Positions 12,863 to 24,899 of a DNA stretch of 64,000 bases are shown one piece after another; the stretch's first letter is position 1; the number at the start of each line of letters is the position of its first letter. The position numbers and the translations under genes were made by a program. This DNA is from Amblyomma americanum (taxonomy: Eukaryota; Arthropoda; Arachnida; Ixodida; Ixodidae), in contig NC_135497.1 of NCBI RefSeq assembly GCF_052857255.1, forward strand, positions 193,677,632-193,741,631. The letters are read 5' to 3'. The notes under the pieces were generated by a model. It worked only from the letters and a program-made list of their open reading frames with translations, made no database searches and was not told the origin of the DNA.

Positions 12863-13197
12863 GTCGCGCTGTTAATAATAATTAATAATTGGTTTTTGGT
12901 GGAAAGGAAATGGCGCAGTATCTGTCTCATATATCGTTGGACACCCGAACCGCGCCGTAAGGGAAGGGATAAATGAGGGAGTGAAAGAAAAGAATAGGTG
13001 CCGTAGTGGAGGGCTCCGGAATAATTTCGACCACCTGGGGATATTTAATGTGCACTGACATCGCACAGCACACGGGCGCCTTAGCGTTTTTCCTCCATAA
13101 AAACGCAGCCGCCGCGGTCGGGTTCGAACCCGGGAACTCGGGATCAGTAGTCGAGCGCCCTAACCACTGAGCCACCGCGGCGGGTCGTCGCGCTGTT
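12863..13197 (-). mobile_element. full-length Ruka-like SINE (long type) with 11-bp TSD
   Basis: The SINE body (12874-13186) reads on the minus strand: tRNA-like head with an A box (GTGGCTCAGTGG) and a B box (GGGTTCGAACC), a GTGCGATGTCAGTGCA core, a pyrimidine-rich third part, and a tail of TAA-type repeats at 12874-12890. It is bounded by a perfect 11-bp direct repeat, GTCGCGCTGTT, at 12863-12873 and 13187-13197, the expected target-site duplication of LINE-assisted insertion. The head is SINE-derived and is not a functional tRNA gene. The intact boxes and perfect duplication suggest a young copy. Confidence 0.92.
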
Positions 13198-13342
13198 GCC
13201 GATCCGAAAAGCCGGAAGCTTGAGATGCGCGCTTTAATGTCCCTTCTACACGTTGACGGTAGCGGCGCGCTGTTGCCGATCCGAAAAGCCGGAAGCGTGA
13301 GATGCGCGCTTTAATGTCCCTCTACACGTAGACGGTAGCGGC
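13190..13342. repeat. tandem duplication, 77-bp period
   Basis: The unit beginning GCGCTGTTGCCGATCCGAAA at 13190 recurs at 13267 with only a few differences. The first unit overlaps the right-hand target-site duplication of the adjacent SINE. The left flank of the SINE (12863-12873) carries only the first bases of the unit, so the SINE inserted at the edge of this tandem repeat. Confidence 0.9.
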
Positions 13343-13494
13343 ATCTTTCCTGCTCATTTTCTCCGTTGCTTATTGCCAGTGCCACCACTAACAGGTGGAC
13401 TCGTCAGCGGATTTAAGAAACGCGAATCTTTTGCCGCACTTTTCTGCCGCGATTGTCGGGGGGTTCACGAGGTTGGCAAAGAATGGCGCTACCT

Positions 13495-14115
13495 TCAGTA
13501 GACGGAGTGCTTGACCGAAGATGTTCTGCATTTTTTAAAAATAGGCTTTTTGAGTTAGAAGAGCGCTTTTTTCGGCATAGCATTGTCAGCGGTGTAGCGC
13601 GTCAGAATACAGCTAAGGCGTGTAATTAGTATGCTGTTTAACTAATATTCTTTAGTTAACTTTGTAACTATTACTGCTAGTCTTCCTATTGTCAGGCGTG
13701 TAGCCCACCGTGGGTAATGTTCATATCAGTTTTTTAGAATTTCGGAAGCGCAGTTACCCTCGGCGCTGTGGCCCAACACATTTTGCTATACATCGCGCCA
13801 AAATGCATGCGAAGTAGCCCTTTGAATACACACGTTACTCGTCGAAATATCCAGACGTTGTTCGGCCACAGCGCCGAGGGTAACTGCGTTTTCGAAATTA
13901 TAAAAGATGATATGGATACTCCCGGTAAATAAGGAGACTATCAGCAATAGGTAAAAGTTTACTCAGTATTATTTAAACAGCATACTAATTACACGCCTTA
14001 GCTGTATTCTGATGCGCTACACCGCTGACAATGCTGTGCCGAAAAAAGTGCTCTTCGAACTCCAAAAGCGTTTTTTTTTTTACATTGCAGAACATCTTAG
14101 GTGAAGCACTCAGTA
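13495..14115. mobile_element. foldback family A, copy 1 (about 620 bp)
   Basis: Both arms can be followed almost to the centre: the outer blocks pair CAGTAGACGGAGTGCTT with the reverse complement of GTGAAGCACTCAGTAG, then AAGATGTTCTGCA with TGCAGAACATCTT. Further in, GGTGTAGCGCGTCAGAATACA pairs with its complement near 14005, and the core pairs TTACCCTCGGCGCTGTGGCC (about 13755) with its complement (about 13865). The same core occurs in the copies at 18385 and 28825. No open frame is carried. Confidence 0.8.
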
Positions 14116-14342
14116 GAGGAACGTTAGTTTAGTCGAAGTTCGCGTGGTACTGTGCTCCCCTCTTTCTCCCGACAGTGTGTCGCATGTCGTCAGCATGTCA
14201 CAGCCTGTGGGGGTTCGAACAGGCGATCAAGGGAAAAAAAATAAAAACCTATCTTTGATCATATTTGTGCACGCGATTCATATTGATCATATTTGTGCAC
14301 GCAATAGTAGTTGCACGCAATCGTATTTGTGCGCGGAACAGT

Positions 14343-14572
14343 GACCGCCGCATGGAATTCCTCCGTAACAAAAAAAAAATAGTTCGCTGGTAAAGCTTTT
14401 CCTTGCTACCTAAACGAGGAACTAACAGCCAGACGAAATTATGAGCTCAAGAGTTTTTTTATGCATCTGGCTTGTTTGATTAGGTAAACATCAAAAAGCG
14501 GATTTCCTTTGCTGTCGTTACTATTGTCAGCAACTGCTGTTTTTTTTTTTTTAGGTTGTATCCTACTATAGT
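14343..14572 (+). mobile_element. partial copy of the 293-600 MITE family
   Basis: From ATGGAATTCCTCC near 14353 the sequence follows the interior and right end of the element at 345-600, including CTGGCTTGTTT, CAACTGCTGTTTTTTT and the terminal GTTGTATCCTACTATA. The left terminal repeat is absent, so it is truncated or rearranged. Confidence 0.7.
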
Positions 14573-17500
14573 ACACACTGCGCCCTTTTGCCTCGGAGAC
14601 GTGTGGCTGTCGCCGTATAATGCGTGTAAGGAGACTCCTCGTCTATTAGATAGCGTGTTCGGTCACTGTACTATGTGCCTTCGCCGTTTTACGTCAACAC
14701 GAGGTGATTGTTATATAGCTGTACTTCTGAGGCTTCCTGATCAGAGATTAAGCAGGCGCGTACCGGTTTACCGGGCCATCTAGTATAGTGCCCTCATATA
14801 TGGTTCGATGCTGGCAATACACGTTTTCCAGCCAAAACCGGGCGCCTCCTGCGCGCGCACAGTGGCAGAGGTGGGGCCAGTCGAGGCCACTGCATGCGCG
14901 TGGGTAGCCGGTAATCTGGTATACGTCTACGCTGGTGCGTCTCCATTACGCTAAGTGTAATAACTGTCGGACGCGTATACCACCTTTTCGGGAAGGCGCG
15001 AGCGAATAAGTTAAGCGCGTTTGGCCACTCGTCACAGCTACGTGGTGGCGCGCCTTTCCTCGGGCGGCTGCCCCGGAGAATCGACGATCGAGGTTGCGGA
15101 ACGGCGAGCCATACTGTGGTGTGCGCATGCTGCAGTATGCACCGCTGTCCACGCGTCGCGTATACGCTGTGGTCAGCAGCGCTGCGGCGGTGGCCGTTTT
15201 AGAATTCATTAGAGCCGCTCGTTAGGAGTCCATTAAAATGCGGTTTGATTCCTCCCGCTGGCAGGGGGAGGAGGAGGCCACTTGATCGATCCCGCCGCCT
15301 CGGATGCTGCCTTCGGGGAGGCAGTCGGCGAAAAACGCCGTCTCGCGCACCCGGGCCCGTCAGGTGCAGGTGCCCTCTCCGCCCACGCTCGGGAAGCGGG
15401 TTCCTCGTCATCCGATCTTTAGTTTCGCTTCAAACGGAGAAGGACGCGGTGTCTGCGCTCACTTATTTCTTACTCAAGGTGGACGCCTTTTATCCCTGCG
15501 CGCCGAATGTGGCGACACAGCAAGTTGAGCGTAGGAAAAAAAACGGTAGTGCTTCGCCAGTCGACTTTCACGGTTCTCCGTGGGGCGTCAGATGAGCGCA
15601 GAGCTTCGTAGGCATCGAGTGTTGGGGTTATTTTGATGGCGACACCTGCGGCTGCTGTGGTGGAGAGTGCAAATAAGTTAACGACTGTGTGTACAGGTAC
15701 ATGCGCACATTGTGGTGTCGGTAACTTGTCTCAGTGTAGGCGCGAGAACAGTCGTTGAGGTTGGAATTGATACGCGGGATGACTTTGCTCAAATTGCGAG
15801 GAAAAAGTGGCATGTGTGCTATGGTCTGCATGAATTTGAAGTTGCGTTTAGCGCTCTAGTATAATACTTTCGGCAACTACGGGTTTGATGTGGCTGTGGT
15901 AGATTTGGGCACCAGTTTGTCGATTCCAGATTCGTGAATATACGCGGCGAATCGTGGAAGCTCCGGCTGTGGCAGCCTACGTGTGTGGGTGGTAAACGTG
16001 CTGAGTTGTGGATCAGAGCGAGCAGCATTGGTGGTACACAGTAAACCAATTGTGCTACAGCTCTCCCGGCACTGCGCACGCGGCTGAAATCCGCCTTCCC
16101 TTTCTCGTCAGCGCGCGACGTTGATGGGCCCGTCCCGCCGAGGACACCCGTTGCTCGTTGTGCTCCTCGCAATGACGGGGAGTTCCGCCTGCCCCCTTCC
16201 TCTCTCAAGTATCTTTTTTCTTCTCTCTGCGCCGACGCTGGTTCCCTCAGTCGGGCGTAGCTCCGTGATCGAGTCCAGGCGGCCCCCGACTTCGCTGAAT
16301 GGCGCTGGCCCGCGGCTGTCGTCTCGCCGGGGCCGAGTCGCGGCGGCGGCTTGTGTATGTGGTCCCCGCGCGATGCCCTGATGGTCGCCGCGTCTCGAGC
16401 TCAATGACCGACCTCGCCCGCTGAGGCATATCTAGCGCGTACACGCACGCGCCCGCGGAATGCGAAGGACTTGTCAAAGCTTCCCCCGCGAGGAATCTCG
16501 GGCAGATAAGCGACGAGCAGGGGGCTCCGCTTTCGGCTGTCGCGTCGACACTCTGAGTTGTAGCGAAAAGGGATACAGGGGGAAAAAAAAAGGGTGGGGG
16601 GGGGGGGGGGGGCTGTTCTGAATCTGGCCATCGATCCCGCCCTAGTTTCCGTTTTTTTTTTTTTTTTCAGGTTCCCTGTCTGTCACTCAGCGATAAGGAC
16701 ACTGACAGTCAGTCGACTTCGGTCCAGACTACGGATCATTGGCTAGATATAATTTTACAGTGTTAGTTTATAACGATTTCTGCCTACCGGTATTGAGGCT
16801 GTCACGGGTTAGGTGAGGCCACATAATGATGAGCTATCGAGTTGCTTTTGTAGTGGATTTTTCTATTTTGTAAAGTTGATTTATTTGCAGTGGACTTCGC
16901 CCAGCTAATGGCGGCATTGACTGAAAGTCGGAGATGAAATACTGATTACGTAGTCATCTGTTACGTTGAAAAACGCACAGCCTGCGCTTAGAAGGTGAGA
17001 AAATATCGCAGGTGCTACACTGGGCTCCTGCTGGCATAGTGGTCACGCAGGAAAAGCGCGCGCAGCGTAGCAGGCCATCTGCACATGCTTGTGCATGGCT
17101 ATGTAGGCTTACCCTCCGGCTCACCTCCCACACTGTAAGTCGTCCAGACTTCCGGCATTGTTTTCCCTTCTACGCTGAAGCCTTCGCTAGTGTTGTCTTT
17201 CGATTATTGTCTGAATATAGTACGAAAGGATTTGGCGCTGTCTCGTTTCCGGTGTCGCTTTCGATATCCGATCCCGCGGTCTCGTGGAAGGCGTGCGCTG
17301 TAGCAACGTGGGAATTCCGTCGCGACCAGTTGTGCTTTTCCGCTCGAAATTTTCCATGGAAAAATCGCGTTGGCCCCCGTTTTTTTTCCGACGACGAAAG
17401 TTCAGCAAATGCACTGTGCGACGCGCCGATTGTCGTCGTCACAACCATAAACGTTGGTCACAACAGCGTCTGTGCGAGCGGTCTCTATCGGGACGCGCGC

Positions 17501-18384
17501 GCGCGCTCGCGAAGGCCCGTTCGTGCGGCGGCCACAGAAGGTGGGCTGTGCGCCCCGCGTTCTGCTGTCGGCTCATTTGTCTCACTCCGTTGTGTCTTCT
17601 TACTGCTTAAAGGAGGCCTAACTTCTCGGAGTCCGATGCCACGATTGCGCCGAACGCTCGGCCGAAGCGTGCAAATCGGTTTCCGTCTGTCGCGGTCGAG
17701 AGCTTCCGTTTTTACTTCTTTTTTTCGGTCCGTCCCGCTATTGTTCCGCCTGGGAAGCTTTTTCTTGCCGTTGCAGCAACTATTTCCGAATCTCTGACGA
17801 AGGAGTTGTAAGTGAGGGATCTGCTGGCGGCAGCTGCGAGGAAGTTCTAATTCTGGCGCTGGTACTGACGTACTGGTATTACCTGGTGTTTTTTTTTTTT
17901 ATATAAGGGGCAAATAAATAAAAAAATTATTTTTTTTAGGTAAAGAGAAAAGAAACGGTTCGTGAATCGTCAGTCATTTTCACACATAGCGATCAGACGG
18001 TAAGGGAGATAGTCGAGACTTACCATATTGGTTAGGGTGGTGCTTTGTGTGTCAGCGAACCGTCATTATCACTTGACAACCGCGGAAGTGGAATTTTTGG
18101 ATGGTGCCTTTGCGGTGTTGTAGGGCTTGGTCAGTGTTGGCAGGTTTGGTTTTTAAACTTAGGCTTGGCAGGAAAGGTATAAATATATGCAAGTGTGTAA
18201 CAAAGTTTAGTTGAAAGTCGGCGCTCGTGTTGTCGGGTTTTTCGTTTGTCCTCGTGTTCCTCGCTGTGATACCGTGGATCGCAACCAACTTGCCCAGCTT
18301 TCTGTCGTTCTAAAGAGAAGCATTTCGCGGCATAGTAATACTGGAATGGCGGACGTCAAAAAAACTGAATCATGTTAATAAAGT
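14573..18384. other. unassigned DNA with CpG-rich blocks
   Basis: No gene is supported. CpG-rich DNA at about 15000-16530 and 17440-17770 opens long frames, the longest being 261 codons at 17012-17797 on the plus strand. That frame is rich in Ser, Arg and Phe, has no domain I recognise and overlaps open frames on the other strand. A G17 tract lies at 16596-16612. DNA at 18060-18290 looks repeat-like but could not be assigned. Confidence 0.4.
16596..16612. repeat. G17 homopolymer
   Basis: Seventeen consecutive G residues. Confidence 0.95.
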
Positions 18385-18936
18385 GATGAACTAAAGGCTA
18401 ATAGTTAACTTTTTATTTATTACCGATAGGCGTCTAGTTGCAGTTAGAGATTTGTAGCCGGTAGTTAGTAGTAGCCATATCAGTTTTTGAATTTTGAAAA
18501 TGCGATTACCCTCGCCACTGTGGCCTGACAAAATATGGCTGCATCGTGCGAAAATACAGGCGCTTTCGAAAGCATGCAGGCAAAGCAACCCCTCCCGTGC
18601 ACGTATAACTAGTCGAAAAAAGACGGATTTCGCCGAGGCACAGCGCCAAGGATAATCGCGTTTTCGAAATTATAAAAAAAAACTGATACGGCTATTACTA
18701 ACGACCGGCTACAAATCCCTAATTGCAACTAGGCGTGTAACTCTACTAGTTAGAAAGTTAATTATTAAAAATTAGTTGATCAGCTTACTACTTAAGGCGA
18801 TTAACCGGTTTTCTGGTGTCCGCCAACACTGTGCCGCAAAAGCCATATTTTTACCCCAAAAATTTTTGCGGTAAAAATTTTGAAAAATTTTTGAATTTTC
18901 GAAAGTGTTCGCTGAAACACCCGGTATACCGAGGAT
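18385..18936. mobile_element. foldback family A, copy 2 (about 550 bp)
   Basis: The left arm (TAGGCGTCTAGTTGCAGTTA, TTTGTAGCCGGTAGTTAGTA, GCGATTACCCTCGCCACTGT) pairs with the right arm in 18620-18760. The right side continues through GTGCCGCAAAAGCCATATTT and ends near GCTGAAACACCCGGTATACC, like copy 3. The outer left arm is shorter than the right, so the left end is eroded. No coding capacity. Confidence 0.75.
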
Positions 18937-21119
18937 TGCGCGAAGTAATCGCTGCTCGTGTGGGTGAACTGGAACAGTGCTGCGCCACTGCTATAGGTTG
19001 CAAAATTTCGGTCCGGGCTATTGAAATTCGTCTACCAGCTTCGCACGTTCAGAGTTTCTTTCAGATGCCCACCGGGCAACAGCTACGGTCACAGTTCAGA
19101 GTTTTGCCCCGTTGTGGTCAAAGTTAATTTCGTTTGCGTAAGGTTCACGTGAGCAATACAGAGGCGAGCGTTTGGTTTGCGTCCAAGAAATAAGTACATT
19201 TTTTTCCTTCTGCATCAACCGTACAGAGAGTAATAAAGGAGTTGCGCTTACGGAGAAAAGCTATACTTAAAAGAAGTGTGCCACTCACTCCTATTTTGGC
19301 AGCAGTGTTATTGTCTGCATGCTTGTTCGCTTTCACATTGTTTACACCTGCGCTTCAAACGTTTTGGTATGCTCGAAAATAGTCGGCTTCGTCGACAAAG
19401 CGGCGAGATGTATAATCGCTTTGCTTGCATTAAGCTCTATGTACAAATTCAAAGCTCGGCACTCGCGTTTGTTGCAAACACCCTGGTTGGTTTTGTGCAA
19501 GATGGACACTTATATTTAAACTGTGAATATTAGTTTTCTCACAGTGTACTAGATTCCGTGTTGATCCGCACATCACTGCTGTTGGGGCCGAAATCTTTGG
19601 CTTCTTGCTAGGGGAAATGTTTCTGGCCATCCCTTTTGAAATGCGTGACAAATTTAATTCGTGCCCTCGTTGTCGCACGAAGCTCAACGTAGCTTCTTAG
19701 AACTCTTCTTTTAAGAAAATTCCGATTATTCGTCGCGCCTGTTGGCTTGTTTATTGCGCGTATAAAGTAATGCGTGGTACCTCTTTAAATGAGTCATCGG
19801 CTTCCCGCCGTGTTTCAGCAAACGAGTGGATGGGAAGAGGGAGGGGGCCGTGCATGACAACTGCGGCGTCAACAACGAGCTTGCAGGTGTGCTCCTCCGT
19901 TCTTGCGCGAACGCACGGGAGGATTGCTGTGTGTACTGCCGGCGCATTAAACTCCGCCTTGTTTTTTATACTGCCCGTGGTGACGTTTTTGTGTGCAGCA
20001 AAATCGCCGCGGGTAGCACCCCTCGAGCGATGCAGCAGCGGAGAGACCAGCTCTTGACGGAGTCGAGGCGCGCCGCTCGGAAGCTGATCGTCGTCGGAGT
20101 GTGGGGGCGTGCCTTATCGGGGCTGCACGCCCGAGTGGCTCCGCTTTGTCTCTCGGCGCGCAGCCCCTTTGAGCCGAGCCGCGCGCTGTTCTCGCTTTTG
20201 TCGCTAGGCTCTCGTCGGGCCGCGGTTGTCTTGGAGGCGGTGGCACAGCTCCGCCTTCCTCGGGCCGTCGACCGATGTCAGCGCCTGATAGTGCGCAATG
20301 CGCCGTGCGTCGCGCCCCGGGAAGCCCTGCGCCGGCGTGTGGCTTATCGCGAAACGCACGCCGCGATACAGGACAGGTGCGACAAGGTGACTCTGTACGA
20401 GGTGTATATATTTCGTTTTTCTTTCAATGAAGTTTTCGTTTGATAGGTAGCGCTTGTGTCGTCTAGCCTCTGTCCTCGCCCGTTGAAATTTTTCGCTCTG
20501 GGTGCATGAACGACAGGGTGACTTGAGGACGGGGCTAGCGAGATACGTCGAAATGCGCAAGTCTTGTCGAGGCTGTTACTGGAAGCGAGCGGAAAGTTTC
20601 TTTGCAGCCTCTCGCTCTAGAGAGAGAGAGAATGGAAAGGGGTGAGATTTTGATGACGATTAATTTTAATGGCGCAATGGCAGCTGTGACCAAAGAGCGG
20701 CATACCACAAGGCGTTCTTCTTTCTTACACAAGTTGGGGTTAGGACCCATTTCCCGAACATTTCACCGAAGGGTAGTCGAGCAACAGGCTCGGGAAAAGC
20801 TTGCACCCATGTTGGAAACTGGTGGATACCCTGCGGTACTGGTAGACCTTATTTGAATGACTGCGCCTGTATGTAGGCTTCCATTCCGTATACGGTGTGC
20901 AGTATGGTTAGTCGGAGCGCGTTGTGGTGATCGGTATCTCTTGGTTGCGGCTTCATGGGGCTTGCGGCGTTGACGTCCGTAGAGCGTTTCCGAGGTTGCG
21001 ACAGAGCTGGCGCCGGGGAAGGAAGGAGTGCTTGCACCCTCTACGGGCAAAGTATGAAAGTCAACTGAAGTGAACCAGAGATGTTGCGCTTGAGAATACG
21101 ATCCAGCATTTGGTGAAAA
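18937..21119. other. unassigned, CpG-rich around 20000-20360
   Basis: A 205-codon plus-strand frame (19826-20443) and counter frames on the other strand open in CpG-rich DNA. None shows a signal peptide, a domain or a conserved motif I can name. Confidence 0.4.
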
Positions 21120-21139
21120 AAAAAAAAAAGCTTTCTGCT

Positions 21140-21371
21140 TTATGGTCTGCTTAGATCATAAAGCAGCATCCGCCTAGTATGTGAGAGGTGCGGCGTTCGA
21201 TCACCTGTGCCGCCGGGCACTCGCCGCTTTCGCAGTGAGTATATGCTTTCCCTTAAGCTTAATTGTCCGCTGCTCGACTTCTTTTGTAGAGCGAAACGCC
21301 CTGTGCCATTGCGCTCTTTGCCCAAGTTCAGGTTGCCCCTGCGCCATTAAAAACGTCATCACCATCATCCG
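21140..21371 (+). mobile_element. tRNA-headed SINE of a third type
   Basis: A tRNA-like head ends with a B-box-like GCGTTCGATC at about 21193-21202, followed by GCCGGGCACTCGCCGCTTTC, a CTTTCCCTTAAGCTTAATTG segment, and a tail of CATTAAAAACGTCATCACCA type. The head differs from the two Ruka-like types. I recognise the layout from tick DNA but cannot name it with certainty. No target-site duplication was found. Confidence 0.5.
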
Positions 21372-22311
21372 GTCTGCCAGCATCTAAGTAACTGCCACGT
21401 TGTCTGTAGACGGTGTGTGCAAAACTCTGTAATTGCTTGCGGCAGTGCCGAGTGTTAAAAATTCCGAGGCTTTTTCTCGTGTGCTGCACACGAGCCCTGT
21501 CCTCCGCTCTGGCCGAGGAAGGTACGCCGTGCGAGCCTCTCCGACTACACTCCGAGCAAAGAAGCATTATATGTGCACGAGAGGTTAGTTTCTTTGGGGG
21601 AAATTCGTCCTTTTTGTCACTGGGCGCGAAGGGTTTTAACTGCTCGTTCCCTGACAAATCGCCTTCTTGGGGCTTAGTAAGTCTTCCGCAGAAGCTGTTA
21701 AAAGTGGCGTACGTACCGGTAATAATACTGATGACTCACGGATCAGGAACTGGACGCAATCATCACGGGCCAGCATTTTTTTTTCTTTATTTGAATCATA
21801 TATTGCGCAAAGGGTACTGCGAAATGTTCAATCGCACTGTGATTGACTTAGGAAGCTTTAACTGCCTTCAGGGATTCGGTGGAAGGGATCCAGTCCGATG
21901 CTGATTTCTCAATAGTTAACTTCAGCGCAGATTGCAATTAACTCTTTAGTGTGCTGTTAAACCGGGCGTGCGTCAAGATTTGCATGACGCACTTCCATTT
22001 TGCTCCACCATGAACTGTGCAGGCCCGAAGCCATTTCAAGATAGTACGGCACATCATCTTGTTTGTCAGTCGGGAGAGAGGTTATCTGATTCGGTGGGGG
22101 ATCAAACGACAAATGGTAGGTCTTTTGGAAGGCGTCGCAGGAGAAGTGTTCCAGCATGCCAAGGAAAGGAAACATGCTACGCAAATGCCGATTTATTCTT
22201 CCTACACAGAAAGCAGTGCGCTCCCGACAGGAAAAGTTACCTTCTCTTCCAATGACGCTTTTACGAGCAAAGATCCGTGCAATGAAGAAATCTCGACTGC
22301 GGGAGGTTCAA
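21372..22311. other. unassigned DNA, no gene seen
   Basis: A 163-codon frame at 21413-21904 on the plus strand has no family resemblance. Nothing else is recognised. Confidence 0.4.
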
Positions 22312-22519
22312 TCGGGGACAAAATTCTCTGGACCACATGTTTCGTAAACGAAGCCGATAGCTCTAATTATAGCCGGCGGATGGAGACCACACTTGTGAAG
22401 GCGAAAGTCGGAAATCCTTGTTCTTTCTCCTCCACGAGCGTTGTAGTGAGCCGGCGGCTAATAACAGAACTATCGGCTTCGTTGACAGGACACACGGTCC
22501 AGAGACCTTAGTCCCCGAC
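22312..22519. mobile_element. foldback element, about 75-bp arms
   Basis: The left arm holds TCGGGGACAAAATTCTCTGG and AACGAAGCCGATAGCTCTAA; the right arm holds their approximate reverse complements, ending GTCCCCGAC at 22511-22519. The arms differ at several positions, so this is an aged copy. The loop (about 22390-22450) encodes nothing recognisable. Confidence 0.75.
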
Positions 22520-22744
22520 AGCACAATACCTCAACCCTTTTTAATACTCCTTACCATGCACATGGTCCTGTAGTGTGGTGGAGGGAAGATTGGCCGATAG
22601 TATATTCCTGAAGCTTTTTTTAACACACTCGATGACTGAGGTATAGTTGCCTGAAGCCAGTACGTTATTTCAAATGTTCACGAGTAGCTAATTGAATACA
22701 CTGCGAGAGCAACTGAGATGTGGCTATCAGGAAAGGAGTGACGG

Positions 22745-22975
22745 CCCCATTCTCGGTGGCCACCTCTACCGCGCCGTGAGGGAAGGGGTAGATGAGGGGG
22801 TGAAAGGCGGTAAAGAGAAAGCGGCACCGTAGGGGAGAGCTCCAGATGAATTTCGACCACTGACATCACACACTACCACAGGCGCTTTTGCATTTCGCCC
22901 CTATCGAAACGCGGCCCCCGCGACCGCGATTCGATCCCGTGTCCTTCAGCTCAGCAGCTGAACGCCGTGTGTTAA
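22745..22975 (-). mobile_element. diverged Ruka-like SINE (long type)
   Basis: On the minus strand the B-box region (near 22925), the GCGTTTCGATAGGGGCGAAA segment and the pyrimidine-rich third part ending near the CGCGGTAGAGG border follow the long-type SINE. The GGGGATCTTTAACGTGCA core is deleted. It is older than the copies at 12863 and 25297. Confidence 0.75.
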
Positions 22976-24209
22976 TTGCGGTAAGGGGCAGGGGCGGAAT
23001 AATGGGCCACTCTGCACAGGGGACAATTGGGATGGGGAGGGGGGAGGGGGGCGGTTCCATTTGAACCGTGTATTACTGAATTCCGGCACGTATGCTATCA
23101 CGCGCAGCCTGCTGCAGAGAATGTGATTCTTTGTGTAATAAGGAAAAAAAAACACTGAAAACTGTCCGTAAGAGTTGTACCACTGTATACCTCTGGCGAG
23201 CAACTTGGGAAGCCGGCGAATTTCACCATTGCTGTGCTCCCAGTGACATCGCCAGCGTCTGTCCCTTTCTGCGGATGCTGGCGTTGCTGAGGGTTGGAGG
23301 GAGGGCTGTGGCCACGGTCGCGCCCCGCATTCTTGAGAGCCCACCGCTTTCGCACTGCGGTCTGTAAGAAAGCGCACCATTCCGCTTCACATTGTCCCCT
23401 CAAGCGCGGAGCTGCGCCGTTGGCGAGCGAAGGCGCCGAAGATGCGTCGTCGGAGATGTGTGCGTGTCTTGGTAGAAAGAGGGCGGGAAAGTAGCGGAGC
23501 AAGGAACACCTTCGGAGCATCTTCACCGATTTTCACCGCGACATTTTCTCTATGGTGCCGGTTGATGGCGGCCTTTTGGGTGTTGTCACGGCTCGGGAGA
23601 AATGCGAGCACCTTCCCGTACTGAGGCAAAAGGGTGTGGAGTTTAACGCCCAGCGCTAGCCGGTTTTATGTTCGGCGTTGCCAACGTGAGAGAGCCACGA
23701 ATTCAGGTAACAAGAACAACAAATATATTTTCAGGAAAACGCGCACACACCGAGATGTCAGATAATTACTGCGCAATTTCCTTTCGCCAAAAACCAGTTT
23801 CCAATTTTCAGGCAGGTCATACACGGCGTTACATTAATCAGGTAATACGAAGTGACGGCTGCTGGCAGAGTACTGTGTACGCGAACGTATTTACACTCTG
23901 CCGCTGAGGTGCATGCAGTTTACACACGCACAGGCGATTACAGTTAAATAAAACAGATAAATAATATAATGAAGCGAAAAGTTCAAATGGAAGGGCAGTT
24001 GAGAACAAGCGTACGGTGACCGGCGGCGCAGCGACAGTCCATTCACCACGACACGGAGCGTTTCTCGAAGGCGGTGGCCCTTCCCGAACAGCAAACGGCT
24101 TGTCGAGGGAAATGCGGTGTCGTCGGCGGCCTGAAGTCCCGGGAGTGCTCGGCGGCGGTTCTACCCCGACCCCCGAGGGGCGTACTGAAGCAGATAACGG
24201 TCCCTCGTG
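22976..24209. other. unassigned DNA, no gene seen
   Basis: Frames of 60-150 codons open on both strands without family motifs. The interval 23640-24209 may be part of a larger repeat linked to the element that follows, but I cannot show it. Confidence 0.35.
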
Positions 24210-24217
24210 GACACTGT

Positions 24218-24637
24218 CTTTTAAGGCGAAAGCCTTTAATGGCTCATACTCGCGGCCATGGATCTGTCCGGCGTCCGTTACATCCAGCAACTAAATGACG
24301 TCATCGAGATAAGGCACCAAAGCCACTACAACATTCTGCAGCAGCTGCGCGCAGCTGCGATCAATCGAGATAAGTCTGGTGGCATCGCAAAGAAAGCCGT
24401 GTGACTGATGAGCGTGTGACGTCATTGAGTGGCGTCACCTTCGTTAGAGAGGAGCGCTCCCCAGGCAATCTTACCAGACGCCTCCTGAACGCCGATCTGG
24501 AAGGGTGCCGCCTAAAAGCTCTTAATTTGTAGTCTTTAATCTACATCTTCACCACACATTAGCGACACAAGCAGCAACACCGCGCTAAAGGCTTTCGCCT
24601 CACCGCACTTTAGGCCAACAAAGTGCCCCCCTGAATT
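24218..24637 (-). repeat. dispersed repeat, marker GGCGAAAGCCTTTA (copy 1)
   Basis: Read on the minus strand from 24637, this follows the plus strand from 42714: GGCACTTTGTTGRCCTAAAG, GCGGTGAGRCGAAAGCCTTT, GCTGCTTGTGTCGCT and TCCAGATCGGCGTTCAGGAG all appear in the same order. An inverted AAGGCGAAAGCCTTTA/TAAAGGCTTTCGCCT pair lies near the two ends of this copy (about 24222 and 24590). No coding capacity. It is probably a non-autonomous DNA element. Confidence 0.65.
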
Positions 24638-24899
24638 TTTTGTTCACCAATCACCCCACCCCTCAAACATTGCGCACGTTCACGCACCACTTTGCCACTG
24701 CTTGGCCTTCTTGTCGCAGCGGGGTGAAGGTGGTTGGGATCGCCTCGACACCGAAAAAAGTACATCGCAAACAAACAAAACAAGTCACGTGCACCCTTAC
24801 TTCCGTACTTTATATCGGTCACCTTGAATGAAGACCAGAAAAGAAAAACCAAAAGAAAGAGACACATTTTTGTTTCTTGTTTTTCTGTTTTTGATGAGT

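Noticed and set aside
13120..13186. Possible tRNA gene (A and B boxes)
   Set aside because: The tRNA-like sequence is the head of a SINE, with the SINE body attached and a target duplication around the whole; the same holds for the heads at 29793, 30443, 39123, 49090, 49407 and 55862.
17012..17797. 261-codon plus-strand frame
   Set aside because: Lies in CpG-rich DNA where stops are rare, overlaps frames on the other strand, has no domain or conserved motif.
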